Assembly (NCBI RefSeq): GCF_001050515.1
Contig: NZ_CAHS01000022.1
Location: 169,210-233,209, forward strand
From: Erwinia piriflorinigrans CFBP 5888
Lineage (GTDB): Bacteria; Pseudomonadota; Gammaproteobacteria; Enterobacterales; Enterobacteriaceae
Direction: 5' to 3'
Length of the DNA stretch: 64,000 bases
This document shows positions 38,462-47,837 of this stretch, in pieces. The notes under the pieces were generated by a model. That model was not told the DNA's origin. It was given only the letters and a program-made list of their open reading frames with translations, and did no database searches. Every line of letters begins with the position of its first letter. The first letter of the stretch is position 1. The translations under genes and the position numbers were made by a program.

Positions 38462-38959
38462 TTACAGCTTCTCTTTGCGTGACATTCTGTCCAGATAGCC
38501 CATCACAAATGCCGACAGCACAAACGTCAGGTGAATAATCACATACCACAGCAGTTTGTTATCGGGAATATTACGCGCGTCCATAAACACCCGTAGCAGG
38601 TGAATGGAGGAGATGGCAACGATCGACGCCGCGACTTTATTCTTCAACGAGCCGGAATCCATCTTGCCCAGCCAGTTAAGCTTCTCTTTATGCTCGGCGA
38701 GATCGAGCTTGGAAACAAAATTCTCATAGCCAGAAAGCATCACCATCACCAGCAGGCCACCGACCAGCGTCAGATCGATCATTGATAGCAGCACCAGTAC
38801 CATATCGTTTTCCGCCATGCTCAGCACATGCGGCAGCAGATGAAACACCTCCTGGAAAAACTTAATGGCCAGCGCCAGCAGCCCCAGTGACAGGCCAAGA
38901 TAGATCGGTGCCAGCAGCCAGCGCGAAGCATAAATCAGGTTTTCAACAATACGTTCCAT
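38462..38959 (-). CDS. yqhA: UPF0114 family inner-membrane protein YqhA
   Basis: A 165-residue membrane protein very close to E. coli YqhA: start [20 protein letters not shown], central [20 protein letters not shown] and end [15 protein letters not shown]. About four hydrophobic helices. Function is not established. The ATG at 38959 is taken from the E. coli alignment; the frame extends to 39073 but that extension has no family likeness. Confidence 0.92.
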   Translation of the reverse strand: MERIVENLIYASRWLLAPIYLGLSLGLLALAIKFFQEVFHLLPHVLSMAENDMVLVLLSMIDLTLVGGLLVMVMLSGYENFVSKLDLAEHKEKLNWLGKMDSGSLKNKVAASIVAISSIHLLRVFMDARNIPDNKLLWYVIIHLTFVLSAFVMGYLDRMSRKEKL

Positions 38960-39298
38960 AGCATCCACATGACGATTCAACAGGGCGCATAGTATACCCG
39001 AAGAGCGCCGAATTTTTTCAAGCGGACGAAAGTTAAAACGTGGGATCGGATGATTTTTACACGATGATAACACCAGCAGTAACGTCTTAAAGGCGCTATT
39101 GGATGCACTGGCGAGCGTCGAACTCGATAATAAAATGACTTATCGCCAGCCGTCAGTTCTGCATCGACCGGCCCTGCTTTTGCAGCGCCGACAGGTTTGC
39201 CAGGCAGATGTCATGTTGCACCAGGACATTCGTCGTAAGATCGGTCGATTCTATTCATCCCACAAGTCATTTAGACCCTGTACTTTATATCTTCAGAT
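38960..39298. other. 339-bp gap upstream of yqhA
   Basis: It should hold the yqhA promoter (reading left). No coding frame, repeat or structured RNA was recognised. It marks the junction between core DNA and the AT-richer effector-immunity genes to the right. Confidence 0.4.
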
Positions 39299-40039
39299 CT
39301 AACTTCCACCAATGGACTTCCTTATTTCAATTAACGACTTTATATATTTATTTTCTTTATCACCTTCGGAAATCTCTTTATTAAGTAATAAAACAAAATT
39401 ATCGCTGAATCTGTCATTAATTAATGGGTTTGCTCCATTTGATAACAAAAGCTGTATGTGTTCTATCTTACCAGAATATAACGCATTTATTAATGGTGTT
39501 CTTTTTAAAGAATCTTGTATATTTAGATCAGCTCTGTAATCAATTAAAACTTTTAATGTCTCAGTATTTTTAGCATTAAAACTTTCGAATATAATTGGCT
39601 CATGATGAACTCTGTCCCTGGCATTTGGCGATAACCCTCCATCAAGAATCGCTTTTATCCAAATCCCTTTATCCGCCTGCATCATGGACTCTGCCGGACT
39701 GCCTGGCATATTGGGCTGTGGCTGTAAGGGATCTGCGCCTGCTTTAACCAGTTCGGTTATTATCTGCAGTCTCTCCGGCGTGGCCTGATCATAGAGTGAG
39801 CTGTTTATTGCCCAGAACAGCAGGGTCATAGACGCTTTCCCCGGCCGGTTTAGCTCTTCTGTGCTCATATCAGGCAAAATTTTTATTATTTCACCCCCGT
39901 CTCCTTTTTCAATTTCTTTTGCCAGAGCCAACTGCTTCCCTTCGAAATAATCCTGCGCTTTTAAATCCATACCTTTCTTACACCCCTGCACCATCAATGC
40001 TGAAAGTAATATCGTGATTACAACTAGTATTCTTTTCAT
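39299..40039 (-). CDS. Ankyrin-repeat lipoprotein, probable immunity protein for the adjacent lipase
   Basis: A 246-residue lipoprotein. The signal peptide ends in a lipobox at LMVQGC (Cys20), and ankyrin repeats cover about 65-220 (ELVKAGADPLQ, LIDYRADLNIQDSLKRTPLI, LLLSNGANPLINDR). Ankyrin-repeat lipoproteins act as periplasmic immunity proteins for type VI secretion phospholipases. Its ATG overlaps the lipase stop by 4 nt (ATGA), implying coupled expression of toxin and antidote. An in-frame Met24 just after the lipobox could give a second, cytosolic form. Codon use is AT-rich compared with the core genes. Confidence 0.75.
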   Translation of the reverse strand: MKRILVVITILLSALMVQGCKKGMDLKAQDYFEGKQLALAKEIEKGDGGEIIKILPDMSTEELNRPGKASMTLLFWAINSSLYDQATPERLQIITELVKAGADPLQPQPNMPGSPAESMMQADKGIWIKAILDGGLSPNARDRVHHEPIIFESFNAKNTETLKVLIDYRADLNIQDSLKRTPLINALYSGKIEHIQLLLSNGANPLINDRFSDNFVLLLNKEISEGDKENKYIKSLIEIRKSIGGS

Positions 40040-41385
40040 ATGCGGCCCCTGATTGTGGCAATATCCTCGTCTTTCTGGTCTTCAATACAGTCAATCGCTT
40101 GGTCAATACCGTGCCTGTCGAGTAATGACCCCTTTCCTCCCGGCAGGGTGTGTTTCATCCCCACGGCATCCGGGATTGCTGACGACACCCCCTCTTTTGC
40201 CGACAACAAATTAAGGTTGCCATTGACACTTTTGTAATCTTCTAATAGGTTGACTTCCTGTATTTTCGTCAGCAGCTCACCCTCTACCCGGTAAGCCTGT
40301 ATGTTCCTGGCGCTGCCAACAAGGTTTCCACCATATTTCTCCACCGTGCCTGCATTTACCCCTGCGGCATTAAATGTCCATGCCGGTTTCCCACTGGCAA
40401 TAGAAGCAGCAGAAGCCATACCACCACCAAGTGAGTGACCTGATATGTCTATTCCATTTGGTAACTTAGATAATTTCATCCCTATTTTTACAGCCTTCCT
40501 ATAATAATCGGAATTAAATCCGCTCCCCTGGTTAATATTATTAGTCCAGTCATTGATGTTTTTAATTCCAGAGTAATCCCCTTCGAATAGCACTTTCTTT
40601 GCGACATCTCCAATGCCAGCCGAAAGCTCCGGAGCTCTCGATCCTCTGAATACCAGCGTAGGATTCATCTCTGAGCCAAATATCGATTTATCCGGTGAAT
40701 AGACCCGCGCAAAAAAGTCCGGGTTTTCTGACTGGTCGTAAAGCATCTTAGGGGTTAATCCAAGTGATGACAACGCGTTGTTATCATTGCTGATATCAGT
40801 CCAACCCTCAGGAACGTCCGGCATAGATTTCAGGGCATTTATGGCATTGCCCTTAACACCATAGATATTCTGAGCCAGCTTCGCTTTTTCAACGGCAATA
40901 TTGTTCTCTGCCAGCCTCCGTGCGGCGATCATCGCATCCGGGTAAATGCTACGACTTCCCCGATCGATCAGATATTTCCGCTCCTGCCACCGCTCCGCCT
41001 TGGTCATCGGGCGCATGCTGTCCACCGTCGCCACCACGGTGGCCGCTACCGTGGCTATCGCCTGCTGTAATGGAGATTTCTTCGTTAAATTCTGCCGAGA
41101 GGGAAGCGTGGTTGGCCTGGGGCGTCTGGCGTAACGGCTGACCATTTCTTCATAGCGCCTGATGATGCACGCTACCGGGTACATCGCAGGAAGGTAGCTT
41201 CCCGGATAACGTTGTAATTTTCCTTTTTCATCAATGTAAAATGGGTGCTTCAACGGCGCCCAGACGGCGAAAACCTCGTCAATCGCCAGCAGGCGGCCAT
41301 GATTAATCTCATCAAAGACTTGCCTCTTCACGCCGGGGTTCTCGGCCAAGCCCAGGACATCTCTGCCCGATTGCCTTTTGCGCAT
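40036..41385 (-). CDS. Lipase-type effector (T6SS Tle-like), main open frame after an amber codon
   Basis: A 449-residue frame with a lipase class 3 fold: nucleophile elbow ISGHSLGGGMASAAS near residue 317, preceded by LVFRGSR (oxyanion-type segment), and a likely catalytic His in DRHGIDQAID near the C-terminus. The N-terminal third has a basic linker and an alanine-valine stretch (IATVAATVVATV). Size, fold and the overlapping immunity gene point to an antibacterial phospholipase effector. The same frame continues upstream of this ATG for 8 codons to a TAG (41407-41409) and then 41 more codons, so this is probably the 3' part of a 498-residue gene broken by a nonsense change. No VgrG, Hcp or PAAR gene is in the window. 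Confidence 0.7.
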   Translation of the reverse strand: MRKRQSGRDVLGLAENPGVKRQVFDEINHGRLLAIDEVFAVWAPLKHPFYIDEKGKLQRYPGSYLPAMYPVACIIRRYEEMVSRYARRPRPTTLPSRQNLTKKSPLQQAIATVAATVVATVDSMRPMTKAERWQERKYLIDRGSRSIYPDAMIAARRLAENNIAVEKAKLAQNIYGVKGNAINALKSMPDVPEGWTDISNDNNALSSLGLTPKMLYDQSENPDFFARVYSPDKSIFGSEMNPTLVFRGSRAPELSAGIGDVAKKVLFEGDYSGIKNINDWTNNINQGSGFNSDYYRKAVKIGMKLSKLPNGIDISGHSLGGGMASAASIASGKPAWTFNAAGVNAGTVEKYGGNLVGSARNIQAYRVEGELLTKIQEVNLLEDYKSVNGNLNLLSAKEGVSSAIPDAVGMKHTLPGGKGSLLDRHGIDQAIDCIEDQKDEDIATIRGRI

Positions 41386-41406
41386 GATGTTATAGCGGCT
41401 GCAAAT

Positions 41407-41532
41407 CTACATCTGTGCAGCACCGCCGAACAGATAGTTGCGGTCCAGTTCACTGCGTACGTTTGCCGGGTTGATAATGCGTGAAAAGTTCTCAGGCTCT
41501 GTGCTTTCGAAGGAAAAAAATATCAGTTTCAT
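41407..41532 (-). pseudogene. 5' segment of the lipase effector gene, ended by in-frame amber TAG
   Basis: Reading from ATG 41532, 41 codons encode MKLIFFSFESTEPENFSRI then NPANVRSELDRNYLFGGAAQM before TAG at 41409-41407. The stop is exactly in phase with the 449-residue lipase frame (8 codons before its ATG) and translation through it continues without another stop. The codon pattern on both sides is coding-like. A single C-to-T change (CAG to TAG) would explain it. An in-frame ATG at 41562 is an alternative upstream start. Confidence 0.6.
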
Positions 41533-42120
41533 GCTTTCGTTGTTCTCTCTGCATGTATTCATGCCACATCATGATTGCAGCTATCAGGTATTCCGGCAGC
41601 CACCGGTGATGGTGTGCCAGGCCCGGGGCTGAAGCAACCGCTGCCGCCTGTCTTTTGTGGACAACCGGTGTTCTTTTGATGCGTTCAACCAGGCTCTGAC
41701 GCGCTTTTTCTCACCGCAGCATCGCGTTCGGATTGTCGCATATATTCTAGCGCATAACATGCAGGGCAAACTGCACACTGTTCAGGTGGTGATACCGCAG
41801 ACGATAGCGCCTTATCCGCATTTGTTACCTAAGAGAAGCCTCAGGCAGCAGCCTTTTCCCGTCAGTTGAACAGTTCAGAATCTGAACAGAAAAATACAGT
41901 CTGCTTTTTTTTAGAAAAAACAGCGTTCGTATTTAATTACCCGCCAGGATTAGCACGCTTAACCGAAGAAAAAGCATTCCATATACTACCTGTATTCAAT
42001 CAAAATCGTTCGATTAAAAGAGAGGATGAAGCCGAAATTTATACTCTGGTCTATAAATAAAAAATGGGTGAATATCAAAGCAGAACAAACATTACCCGGT
42101 GAGAGTAAATATAAAAATAG
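41533..42120. other. 588-bp gap between effector gene and microcin locus
   Basis: The left half is GC-rich and holds frames on both strands (for example 41657-41869 +, 41584-41778 -) that resemble nothing known and may be relics of a gene once upstream of the effector. The right half, from about 41870, is AT-rich; a weak 64-residue frame 41866-42060 (+, TTG start) is present but unsupported. The microcin locus promoter presumably lies here. Confidence 0.4.
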
Positions 42121-42417
42121 GTGAGTAACCTCTCAATATTCAAAATATGCATCATCGGACGCTTTACTTATTCTTCACTCATCTCTATTTTATTCGGCAC
42201 TGGATATTCATTGACTGGCGAATACATGAAATCAGCAACTTTTAATCTAATCAGCCTGGCACTAACAATGTTTCTGGCTTATACATCAAGCATTCGTTTA
42301 ATTGGGAATGAAAACTTCCCCGACATTATCCTTATTTTGGTGGTTTTTTTTGGCTTACGCAGTTTGGTCAAAATGTCTCTCTCAAAGGTACTCGATAACT
42401 TCACCCACAGTGAATAA
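42121..42417 (+). CDS. Small membrane protein, candidate microcin immunity protein
   Basis: A 98-residue hydrophobic protein with three likely transmembrane segments (about 8-30, 38-56, 65-82). No family was recognised. It lies 16 bp before the microcin precursor gene on the same strand, the order cvi-cvaC of microcin V, whose immunity protein is also a small inner-membrane protein. Start is a GTG directly after an in-frame stop; the ribosome site is poor, so expression may be low. Strongly AT-rich, unlike the core genes. The immunity role is inferred from size, topology and place. Confidence 0.65.
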   Translation: MSNLSIFKICIIGRFTYSSLISILFGTGYSLTGEYMKSATFNLISLALTMFLAYTSSIRLIGNENFPDIILILVVFFGLRSLVKMSLSKVLDNFTHSE

Positions 42418-42433
42418 TTGACCGGAGATTAAA

Positions 42434-42679
42434 ATGAAAGCGTTGAATTTTGGAGAGATAAGTGTCATTTCAGGTGGTGATGGTGGTGCGCCAGCGACGG
42501 TAGCAAATGCTGCTAGTGAAATGGTGATTTTAGGAATCATTGCTGGTATTCCTGGCGGCCCTTACGGAATGGTAGCTGGGGGTATTATTGGGGGCTTAGG
42601 TGTCGCTATCAGTTCCATGCCAGCACCACCGCCCCCGCACTTTTGCCGCATTGAGCGTGGTTATCAAGTCTGTTTCTAG
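42434..42679 (+). CDS. Class II microcin precursor with double-glycine leader
   Basis: An 81-residue peptide. The 15-residue leader MKALNFGEISVISGG matches the class II microcin leader pattern (compare the microcin V leader, MRTLTLNELDSVSGG), with cleavage after GG by a C39 peptidase. The 66-residue mature part is Gly/Ala-rich and hydrophobic in the middle (MVAGGIIGGLGVAI), then has a PAPPPP hinge and the C-terminus CRIERGYQVCF, whose two Cys (71 and 80) are placed like the terminal disulfide loop of microcin V. GGAG lies 6 nt before ATG. The export genes follow. I do not recognise it as a named microcin. Confidence 0.88.
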   Translation: MKALNFGEISVISGGDGGAPATVANAASEMVILGIIAGIPGGPYGMVAGGIIGGLGVAISSMPAPPPPHFCRIERGYQVCF

Positions 42680-42966
42680 CAGGTTTCAGAAAATACTATA
42701 GGTCATGTGAACGGCATTCGGTTAAAAAAACATTTGCGATTGTTGAGATCCCTTTAACCATATTATTACCCCCCCACAATGACATATTAACAAAAAACAG
42801 CTTACTCTCATTTTTATTGAGTTTTACCTTTACCGGTATTGTAATTTCCTTTTATCAAAAGAGTGAGTTTATTAACACAAACTCAACAACAATTAAATTA
42901 GTAAGGATATTTTAAAAGGCACATTTTATATACCAACATGAATGAAATTATCAAGGAGCATATACC
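42680..42966. other. AT-rich spacer between microcin precursor and export genes
   Basis: About 290 bp of AT-rich DNA. It may contain a separate promoter for the export genes. A 14-codon frame (ATG 42938 to TAG 42982) overlaps the ribosome site and start of the CvaA-like gene and could act as a leader, but this is weak. No second precursor-like frame was found. Confidence 0.4.
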
Positions 42967-44241
42967 TTGTTTCGCCAGTTAGCGCTTGATAATCAGAAGA
43001 TAAAATGGCGCGGCAGGGCGCTCCTTCTCCCCGGCATTCCTTTTTGGATTGTGGCGGGTTTGTCTCTCTTTTTCATTATCGTTTTCCTGACTTTTGTTAT
43101 CGTCGGCAGCTATAACCGGCGGGTGAATGTGACAGGTGAGATATCCACCTACCCCCGTGCAGCTCACGTCTATTCCGCTGTCCGTGGTGTTGTGGTCAAA
43201 CAATTCGTTACCGAAGGGGAGCTGATCAAGGCTGGCTCCCCTGTCTATCAAATCGACGTCAGTACAAGCACCCGCAACGGTGTGGTCAGTGACAACCAGC
43301 GCAGGGATATTAATAACCAGCTGGCGCGTATCACGCAGATGATTAGTCGGCTGGAAAGCAGCAAGAAAGACACCATCGAGATGCTGGAGAAGCAAAAAGC
43401 GCAGTATACCCGCGCATTTCAGCACTCCACCGACATTATCCACCGTGCCCAGGAAGGGACCCGCATCATAAAAGAGAACATGGAGAATTATCGGCAATAT
43501 CAGGCGAAAGGGCTTATCAATAAAGATCAGCTGACCAACCAGGTGGCGCTCTATTACCAGCAGCAAAGTAGCCTGCTGGGTCTGTCCGGACAAAACGAGC
43601 AAAATGCACTGCAAATCACCGCGTTGGAAAGCCAAATCCACATCAAGGCAGCCGATTATGATAATCAGATCTACCAGATGGAGCTGCAACGTTACGAACG
43701 ACAGAAAGAGCTGCTCAACATCGATGCGGACGGCGCGATCGTCGTGCGTGCGCTGACCGATGGCCACATCGATTCGCTCAGCGTCACGGTCGGGCAAATG
43801 GTCAATACGGGCGACAGCCTGTTGCAGCTCACCCCGTACAACGTTGACCATTACTCACTTATCCTCTGGGTACCTAATGACGCCATCCCCTACATCAACG
43901 CGGGCGATCGGGTCAATATTCGCTATGAAGCTTTCCCGGCAGAGAAATTCGGCCAGTTCGCTGGCACGGTATCCGTCATCTCAAAAACGCCAGCCTCACC
44001 GCAGGAAATGATGACCTGGCAGGGCGCGCCCAGGGATGCACCGACAGCTGCCATCCCGTACTACAAGGTGATCGTCAGGCCAGAAAAGCAGAGTGTTGCG
44101 TACAGCGGTAAGCGCCTGAGCCTGGAAAATGGCATGAAGGCGCAAAGCACCCTGTTCCTTGAAAAAAGGAAAATTTATCAATGGATGTTGTCACCTTTCT
44201 ACGATATGAAACACAGCACAGAGGGGCTGGTCAGTGAGTAA
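42967..44241 (+). CDS. HlyD/CvaA-family membrane fusion protein for microcin export
   Basis: A 424-residue periplasmic adaptor. One N-terminal membrane segment (about 22-46, [21 protein letters not shown]), a biotinyl-lipoyl-like half motif ([30 protein letters not shown] shape), a long coiled coil (about 115-240) and the second half motif ([21 protein letters not shown]). It bridges the inner-membrane ABC exporter to TolC. The start is TTG with AAGGAG 8 nt upstream. Its end overlaps the ABC gene by 8 bp. Together with the next gene it forms the CvaA-CvaB type exporter for the precursor upstream. Confidence 0.9.
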   Translation: MFRQLALDNQKIKWRGRALLLPGIPFWIVAGLSLFFIIVFLTFVIVGSYNRRVNVTGEISTYPRAAHVYSAVRGVVVKQFVTEGELIKAGSPVYQIDVSTSTRNGVVSDNQRRDINNQLARITQMISRLESSKKDTIEMLEKQKAQYTRAFQHSTDIIHRAQEGTRIIKENMENYRQYQAKGLINKDQLTNQVALYYQQQSSLLGLSGQNEQNALQITALESQIHIKAADYDNQIYQMELQRYERQKELLNIDADGAIVVRALTDGHIDSLSVTVGQMVNTGDSLLQLTPYNVDHYSLILWVPNDAIPYINAGDRVNIRYEAFPAEKFGQFAGTVSVISKTPASPQEMMTWQGAPRDAPTAAIPYYKVIVRPEKQSVAYSGKRLSLENGMKAQSTLFLEKRKIYQWMLSPFYDMKHSTEGLVSE

Positions 44242-46339
44242 GCTCCGCTTAAAAACATTAATCGGGCAGCTGGACATGCGCTTACGTCGCCGCATCCCGC
44301 TAGTCCATCAAACCGAATCTTCGGAGTGCGGACTGGCTTGCCTCGCGATGATCTGCGGACACTTTGGCAAAAACATCGATCTAATAGCATTACGTCGGCA
44401 GTTCTGCCTGTCGGCGCGTGGCACTACGCTGTCCGGGCTAATCGGTATCGCCGATCGAATGGGTCTGGCCACGCGCCCGCTATCACTGGATCTCGACGAT
44501 CTCGGCGCACTTAAACTTCCGTGCATACTGCACTGGGAATTCAACCATTTTGTGGTGCTGGTAAGCATCAGGCGCAACAGGGTGGTACTGCACGACCCGG
44601 CTCGCGGGCGGCGGATTGTGAGTCAAGCCGAACTGTCGCAAAGCTTTACCGGCGTGGCGCTCGAGGCATGGCCAGGCAGCGATTTCACCGCCGACACCGT
44701 GCGTAGCCGCTTTAGCCTGCGTACGCTGATTGCTCGTGTGCACGGCCTGAGAGGTGTGCTTGGCAAAATATTTTGCCTGTCACTGGTGATCGAAACCATT
44801 AATCTGGTGATGCCGATCGGCACACAACTGGTGATGGATCACGCGCTACCTGCCGGAGATCGCGGGCTGCTGACCCTGATCTGTGCCGGATTAATGATGT
44901 TCATCCTGTTGCGGGCGTCGGTCAGCATGGTACGCGCCTGGTCTTCTTTGGTGATGTCGACACTGATTAGAGTTCAGTGGCAGTCAGGACTATTCAACCA
45001 TCTGCTACGTCTGCCGCTGGGTTATTTTGAACGGCGAAAGCTGGGTGACATCCAGTCGCGCTTCGGTTCGCTGGAAGCGCTACGCGGCACGTTCACCGAC
45101 AGCATCGTCGGTGCCACCATGGACAGCATTATGGTTATCGGCGTGCTGGTGATGATGATTCTGTATGGGGGTTGGCTGAGCGGAATAGTGATCGCCTTTA
45201 CCACCCTGTACGTGCTGTTGCGCCTGCTGACCTACGGTTATTATCGGCAACTGTCGGAGGAGTCTCTGGTGAGGGGCGCCCGGGCCAGTTCGTATTTTAT
45301 GGAAACACTGTACGGCATTGCCACGGTCAAGATGCAGGGCATGACGGAACGCCGAAGTATGCACTGGCTCAATCTTGAAATCGACAGTGTAAATACCGGT
45401 ATTCGGGTCAAAAAAATGGATATGCTGTTTGGTGGTATCAACACTTTTGTTGCAGCCTGTGATCAGGTGGTGATCCTGTGGATCGGCACCAGCCTGGTGA
45501 TCGACAATCAGATGACCATTGGTATGTTCGTCGCATTTGGCGCTTTTCGCGGGCAGTTCTCTGACCGGATCGGTTCACTGACAGAGTTTTTGCTGCGGCT
45601 GCGCATGATGAGCCTGCACAACGAGCGTATTGCCGATATCGCCCTTCACCCGCCGGAGATGCGCAAACCTGACCTCTCCCACAAGGCCGAACTGAAGCCG
45701 GCTTCGCTGACTACGCGCGCGCTGATGTTCCGTTATGACAGCCAGTCGCCAGCCATTTTCAGCGATCTGAACATTGCCATTGCACCGGGGGAAAACGTGG
45801 CTATCGTCGGGCCGTCCGGGGTGGGGAAAACCACGCTAATGAAGGTTTTGTGTGGATTATTTACGCCCGATAGCGGCGGTATCGAGGTTAACGGTACTGA
45901 TATTCAGCAATTAGGTATCAATAACTACCATAAGATGATCGCCTGTGTGATGCAGGACGACAAGCTATTCTCCGGTTCTGTGCGCGAGAATATATGCGGT
46001 TTTACCGATGAGATGGATGAAGAGTGGATGCAGGAGTGTGCCAGAGCCAGCTACCTGCATGAGGTCATCATACGTATGCCTATGGGATATGAAACGCTTA
46101 TCGGCGAACCGGGAGAAGGTTTGTCCGGCGGCCAGAGGCAACGCCTGTTCATCGCCCGGGCACTTTATAAAAAACCCGGCATCCTGTTTCTGGATGAGGC
46201 GACCAGCTCGCTGGACAGGGAAAGCGAGAATGCAGTGAATCAGGCCATCAAGAGCCTCTGCATCACGCGGGTTATCATCGCTCACCGTGAAACGACAATA
46301 GCCTCGGCAGACAGAGTGATAACACTGGTTGGGGGATAA
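44234..46339 (+). CDS. C39-peptidase-containing ABC exporter, CvaB-like
   Basis: A 701-residue peptidase-containing ABC transporter. The N-terminal C39 domain has catalytic Cys32 in [15 protein letters not shown], His in WEFNHFVVL and Asp in VVLHDPARG, and cuts double-glycine leaders. Then comes a six-helix membrane domain (about 170-430) and the ATPase: Walker [10 protein letters not shown] near 526, signature [15 protein letters not shown] near 630, and Walker [13 protein letters not shown]. It processes and exports the microcin. GTG start overlapping the fusion-protein gene. Both cleavage and pump motifs look intact. Confidence 0.93.
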   Translation: MSKLRLKTLIGQLDMRLRRRIPLVHQTESSECGLACLAMICGHFGKNIDLIALRRQFCLSARGTTLSGLIGIADRMGLATRPLSLDLDDLGALKLPCILHWEFNHFVVLVSIRRNRVVLHDPARGRRIVSQAELSQSFTGVALEAWPGSDFTADTVRSRFSLRTLIARVHGLRGVLGKIFCLSLVIETINLVMPIGTQLVMDHALPAGDRGLLTLICAGLMMFILLRASVSMVRAWSSLVMSTLIRVQWQSGLFNHLLRLPLGYFERRKLGDIQSRFGSLEALRGTFTDSIVGATMDSIMVIGVLVMMILYGGWLSGIVIAFTTLYVLLRLLTYGYYRQLSEESLVRGARASSYFMETLYGIATVKMQGMTERRSMHWLNLEIDSVNTGIRVKKMDMLFGGINTFVAACDQVVILWIGTSLVIDNQMTIGMFVAFGAFRGQFSDRIGSLTEFLLRLRMMSLHNERIADIALHPPEMRKPDLSHKAELKPASLTTRALMFRYDSQSPAIFSDLNIAIAPGENVAIVGPSGVGKTTLMKVLCGLFTPDSGGIEVNGTDIQQLGINNYHKMIACVMQDDKLFSGSVRENICGFTDEMDEEWMQECARASYLHEVIIRMPMGYETLIGEPGEGLSGGQRQRLFIARALYKKPGILFLDEATSSLDRESENAVNQAIKSLCITRVIIAHRETTIASADRVITLVGG

Positions 46340-46389
46340 GCGTACCTGATGTGGCTTTCCCCCGTCTGGCACTGTTGTTGCCATTCAAC

Positions 46390-46722
46390 TCAGTGAAACT
46401 GGCGATGCCGGATGCGGTAATCGCGTGGGGTGATATGGAAATGTTTTTTAAACACGCGCTGGAAACACTGCTGGGAAGAGAAGCCGAGATCCATTGAGAT
46501 AGCCATAATACTTTTGGTCGAACTCACCAGGCTTTGCGCGGCCTGTTCAAGGCGGCGGCCACGAATAAAGGTCGCCAGGGTTATGCCCTTTTGCGCCTTA
46601 AAAGCGCGTTGTAAATGCCATTTCGAATAGCCTGATTTTGCCGCAACCGCTTCAATATTCAGCCCTTCTTCGATATGGCATTCGATCCAGTCAACAATGA
46701 CATCAACGATTTCGTTTTTCAT
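46390..46722 (-). CDS. MarA/SoxS/Rob-type AraC-family regulator
   Basis: A 110-residue protein that is only the two-helix-turn-helix AraC DNA-binding domain, as in MarA, SoxS and RamA. First HTH is in IEAVAAKSGYSKWHLQRAFK, matching the SGYSKWHLQR signature of the group; second is IMAISMDLGFSSQQCFQRVFKKHF. Such monomeric regulators control multidrug, superoxide or acid stress regulons. It is not a clear orthologue of any one of them. It is convergent with the microcin exporter gene and divergent from a LysR gene. Confidence 0.88.
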   Translation of the reverse strand: MKNEIVDVIVDWIECHIEEGLNIEAVAAKSGYSKWHLQRAFKAQKGITLATFIRGRRLEQAAQSLVSSTKSIMAISMDLGFSSQQCFQRVFKKHFHITPRDYRIRHRQFH

Positions 46723-46928
46723 TTTACTGCTCCGCGATGTGGGGCATTACCCGCCCTGTCCCTGATATAAATGTAAAAGTCGTATTTTTATTATCTTGAT
46801 TTTATTGAATTAAACTCGTTATGAAAAAAAACTCGTTAAATATCAATAAAACGTGGAAGGGATGTTATTGGAGTGTTTAAAATAGTTCAAATAGATAATA
46901 TGAATCTCCTCTAATAGACCGGAGCTAT

Positions 46929-47837
46929 ATGTCAGCCATGATGGATCTCAATCTGGTGCGGGTGTTTATCGCAATTTATGAAACCCGCAGCGTCAGTGGA
47001 GCCGCCGCACGGCTGTTTATCACCCAGCCTTCGGCCAGCTACGCCTTAGCCCGGCTGCGGGTTGAGACCGATAACGAACTGTTTAAACGCAGTCGCAAAG
47101 GGATGCTGCCAACACCGATTGCCAGCCAGCTGTATGACGTCTTTAAGAAATCGCTTAGCGGGATTGAAAAAGCAGTAGCGGATACGCGTAGCTTTTCCCC
47201 GGACACATCTTTTCACAGATTTCGTCTCGCCCTCTCCGATCTCGGCGAGCTTTTGCTGCTGCCCCGGCTGGTGAAACACCTGCGTACCGTCGCCCCCAAC
47301 GTGCGGCTGGAAGTGATCCCGGTGGAGATGCATAAAATGGATGAGTGGCTGCTGACAGGTCATGTCGATGCCGCGCTCTGTAGCCGCAACGAACGCATTT
47401 CGCTGGCGCAACGCGACCGCATTATGGATGAACGCTATGTCTGCCTGCTGAACTGCCAACATCCGCGTATTGGCGAAACCCTGACGCTGCCCGCCTGGCT
47501 GAATGAGCAGCACATTGTGGTATCGGCCAGCAGCGGGCATTACCTGGTAGAAGAGCGGATTAAAGAGTACGGTTTCGAACGTCGCGTGGCCCTGGAAGTG
47601 CCGCACTTTGCCGCGCTGGGCGAACTGATAGCCAGTAGCGAACTGCTGGTGGTGTTGCCCTCCAGCGCGGCGAAAGTCTACGCAGCACGCGGCAATGGAC
47701 GCATCGTCGAACTGCCCTTTGAGCTGCCTAACCTTGAGGTTTACCTGTATGGTCACCCTGAAATTGGCGATATCACCGCCAAAACCTGGTTCTACAACAC
47801 CCTTAAAACCGCCTGCCCGCTATTGATGGAACCTTAA
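46929..47837 (+). CDS. LysR-family transcriptional regulator
   Basis: A 302-residue LysR regulator with N-terminal HTH (VSGAAARLFITQPSASYALARLR) of the NodD/LeuO-like subgroup, whose recognition region reads TQPSASYALARLR, and an effector domain from about 95. The target is unknown. Its stop overlaps the convergent siderophore-interacting protein gene by 4 bp, so the two transcripts overlap at the 3' ends. Confidence 0.85.
   Translation: MSAMMDLNLVRVFIAIYETRSVSGAAARLFITQPSASYALARLRVETDNELFKRSRKGMLPTPIASQLYDVFKKSLSGIEKAVADTRSFSPDTSFHRFRLALSDLGELLLLPRLVKHLRTVAPNVRLEVIPVEMHKMDEWLLTGHVDAALCSRNERISLAQRDRIMDERYVCLLNCQHPRIGETLTLPAWLNEQHIVVSASSGHYLVEERIKEYGFERRVALEVPHFAALGELIASSELLVVLPSSAAKVYAARGNGRIVELPFELPNLEVYLYGHPEIGDITAKTWFYNTLKTACPLLMEP

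Noticed and set aside
41584..41869. Frames on both strands upstream of the lipase effector as VgrG or PAAR remnants
   Set aside because: No motif of VgrG, Hcp or PAAR proteins could be seen in any frame.
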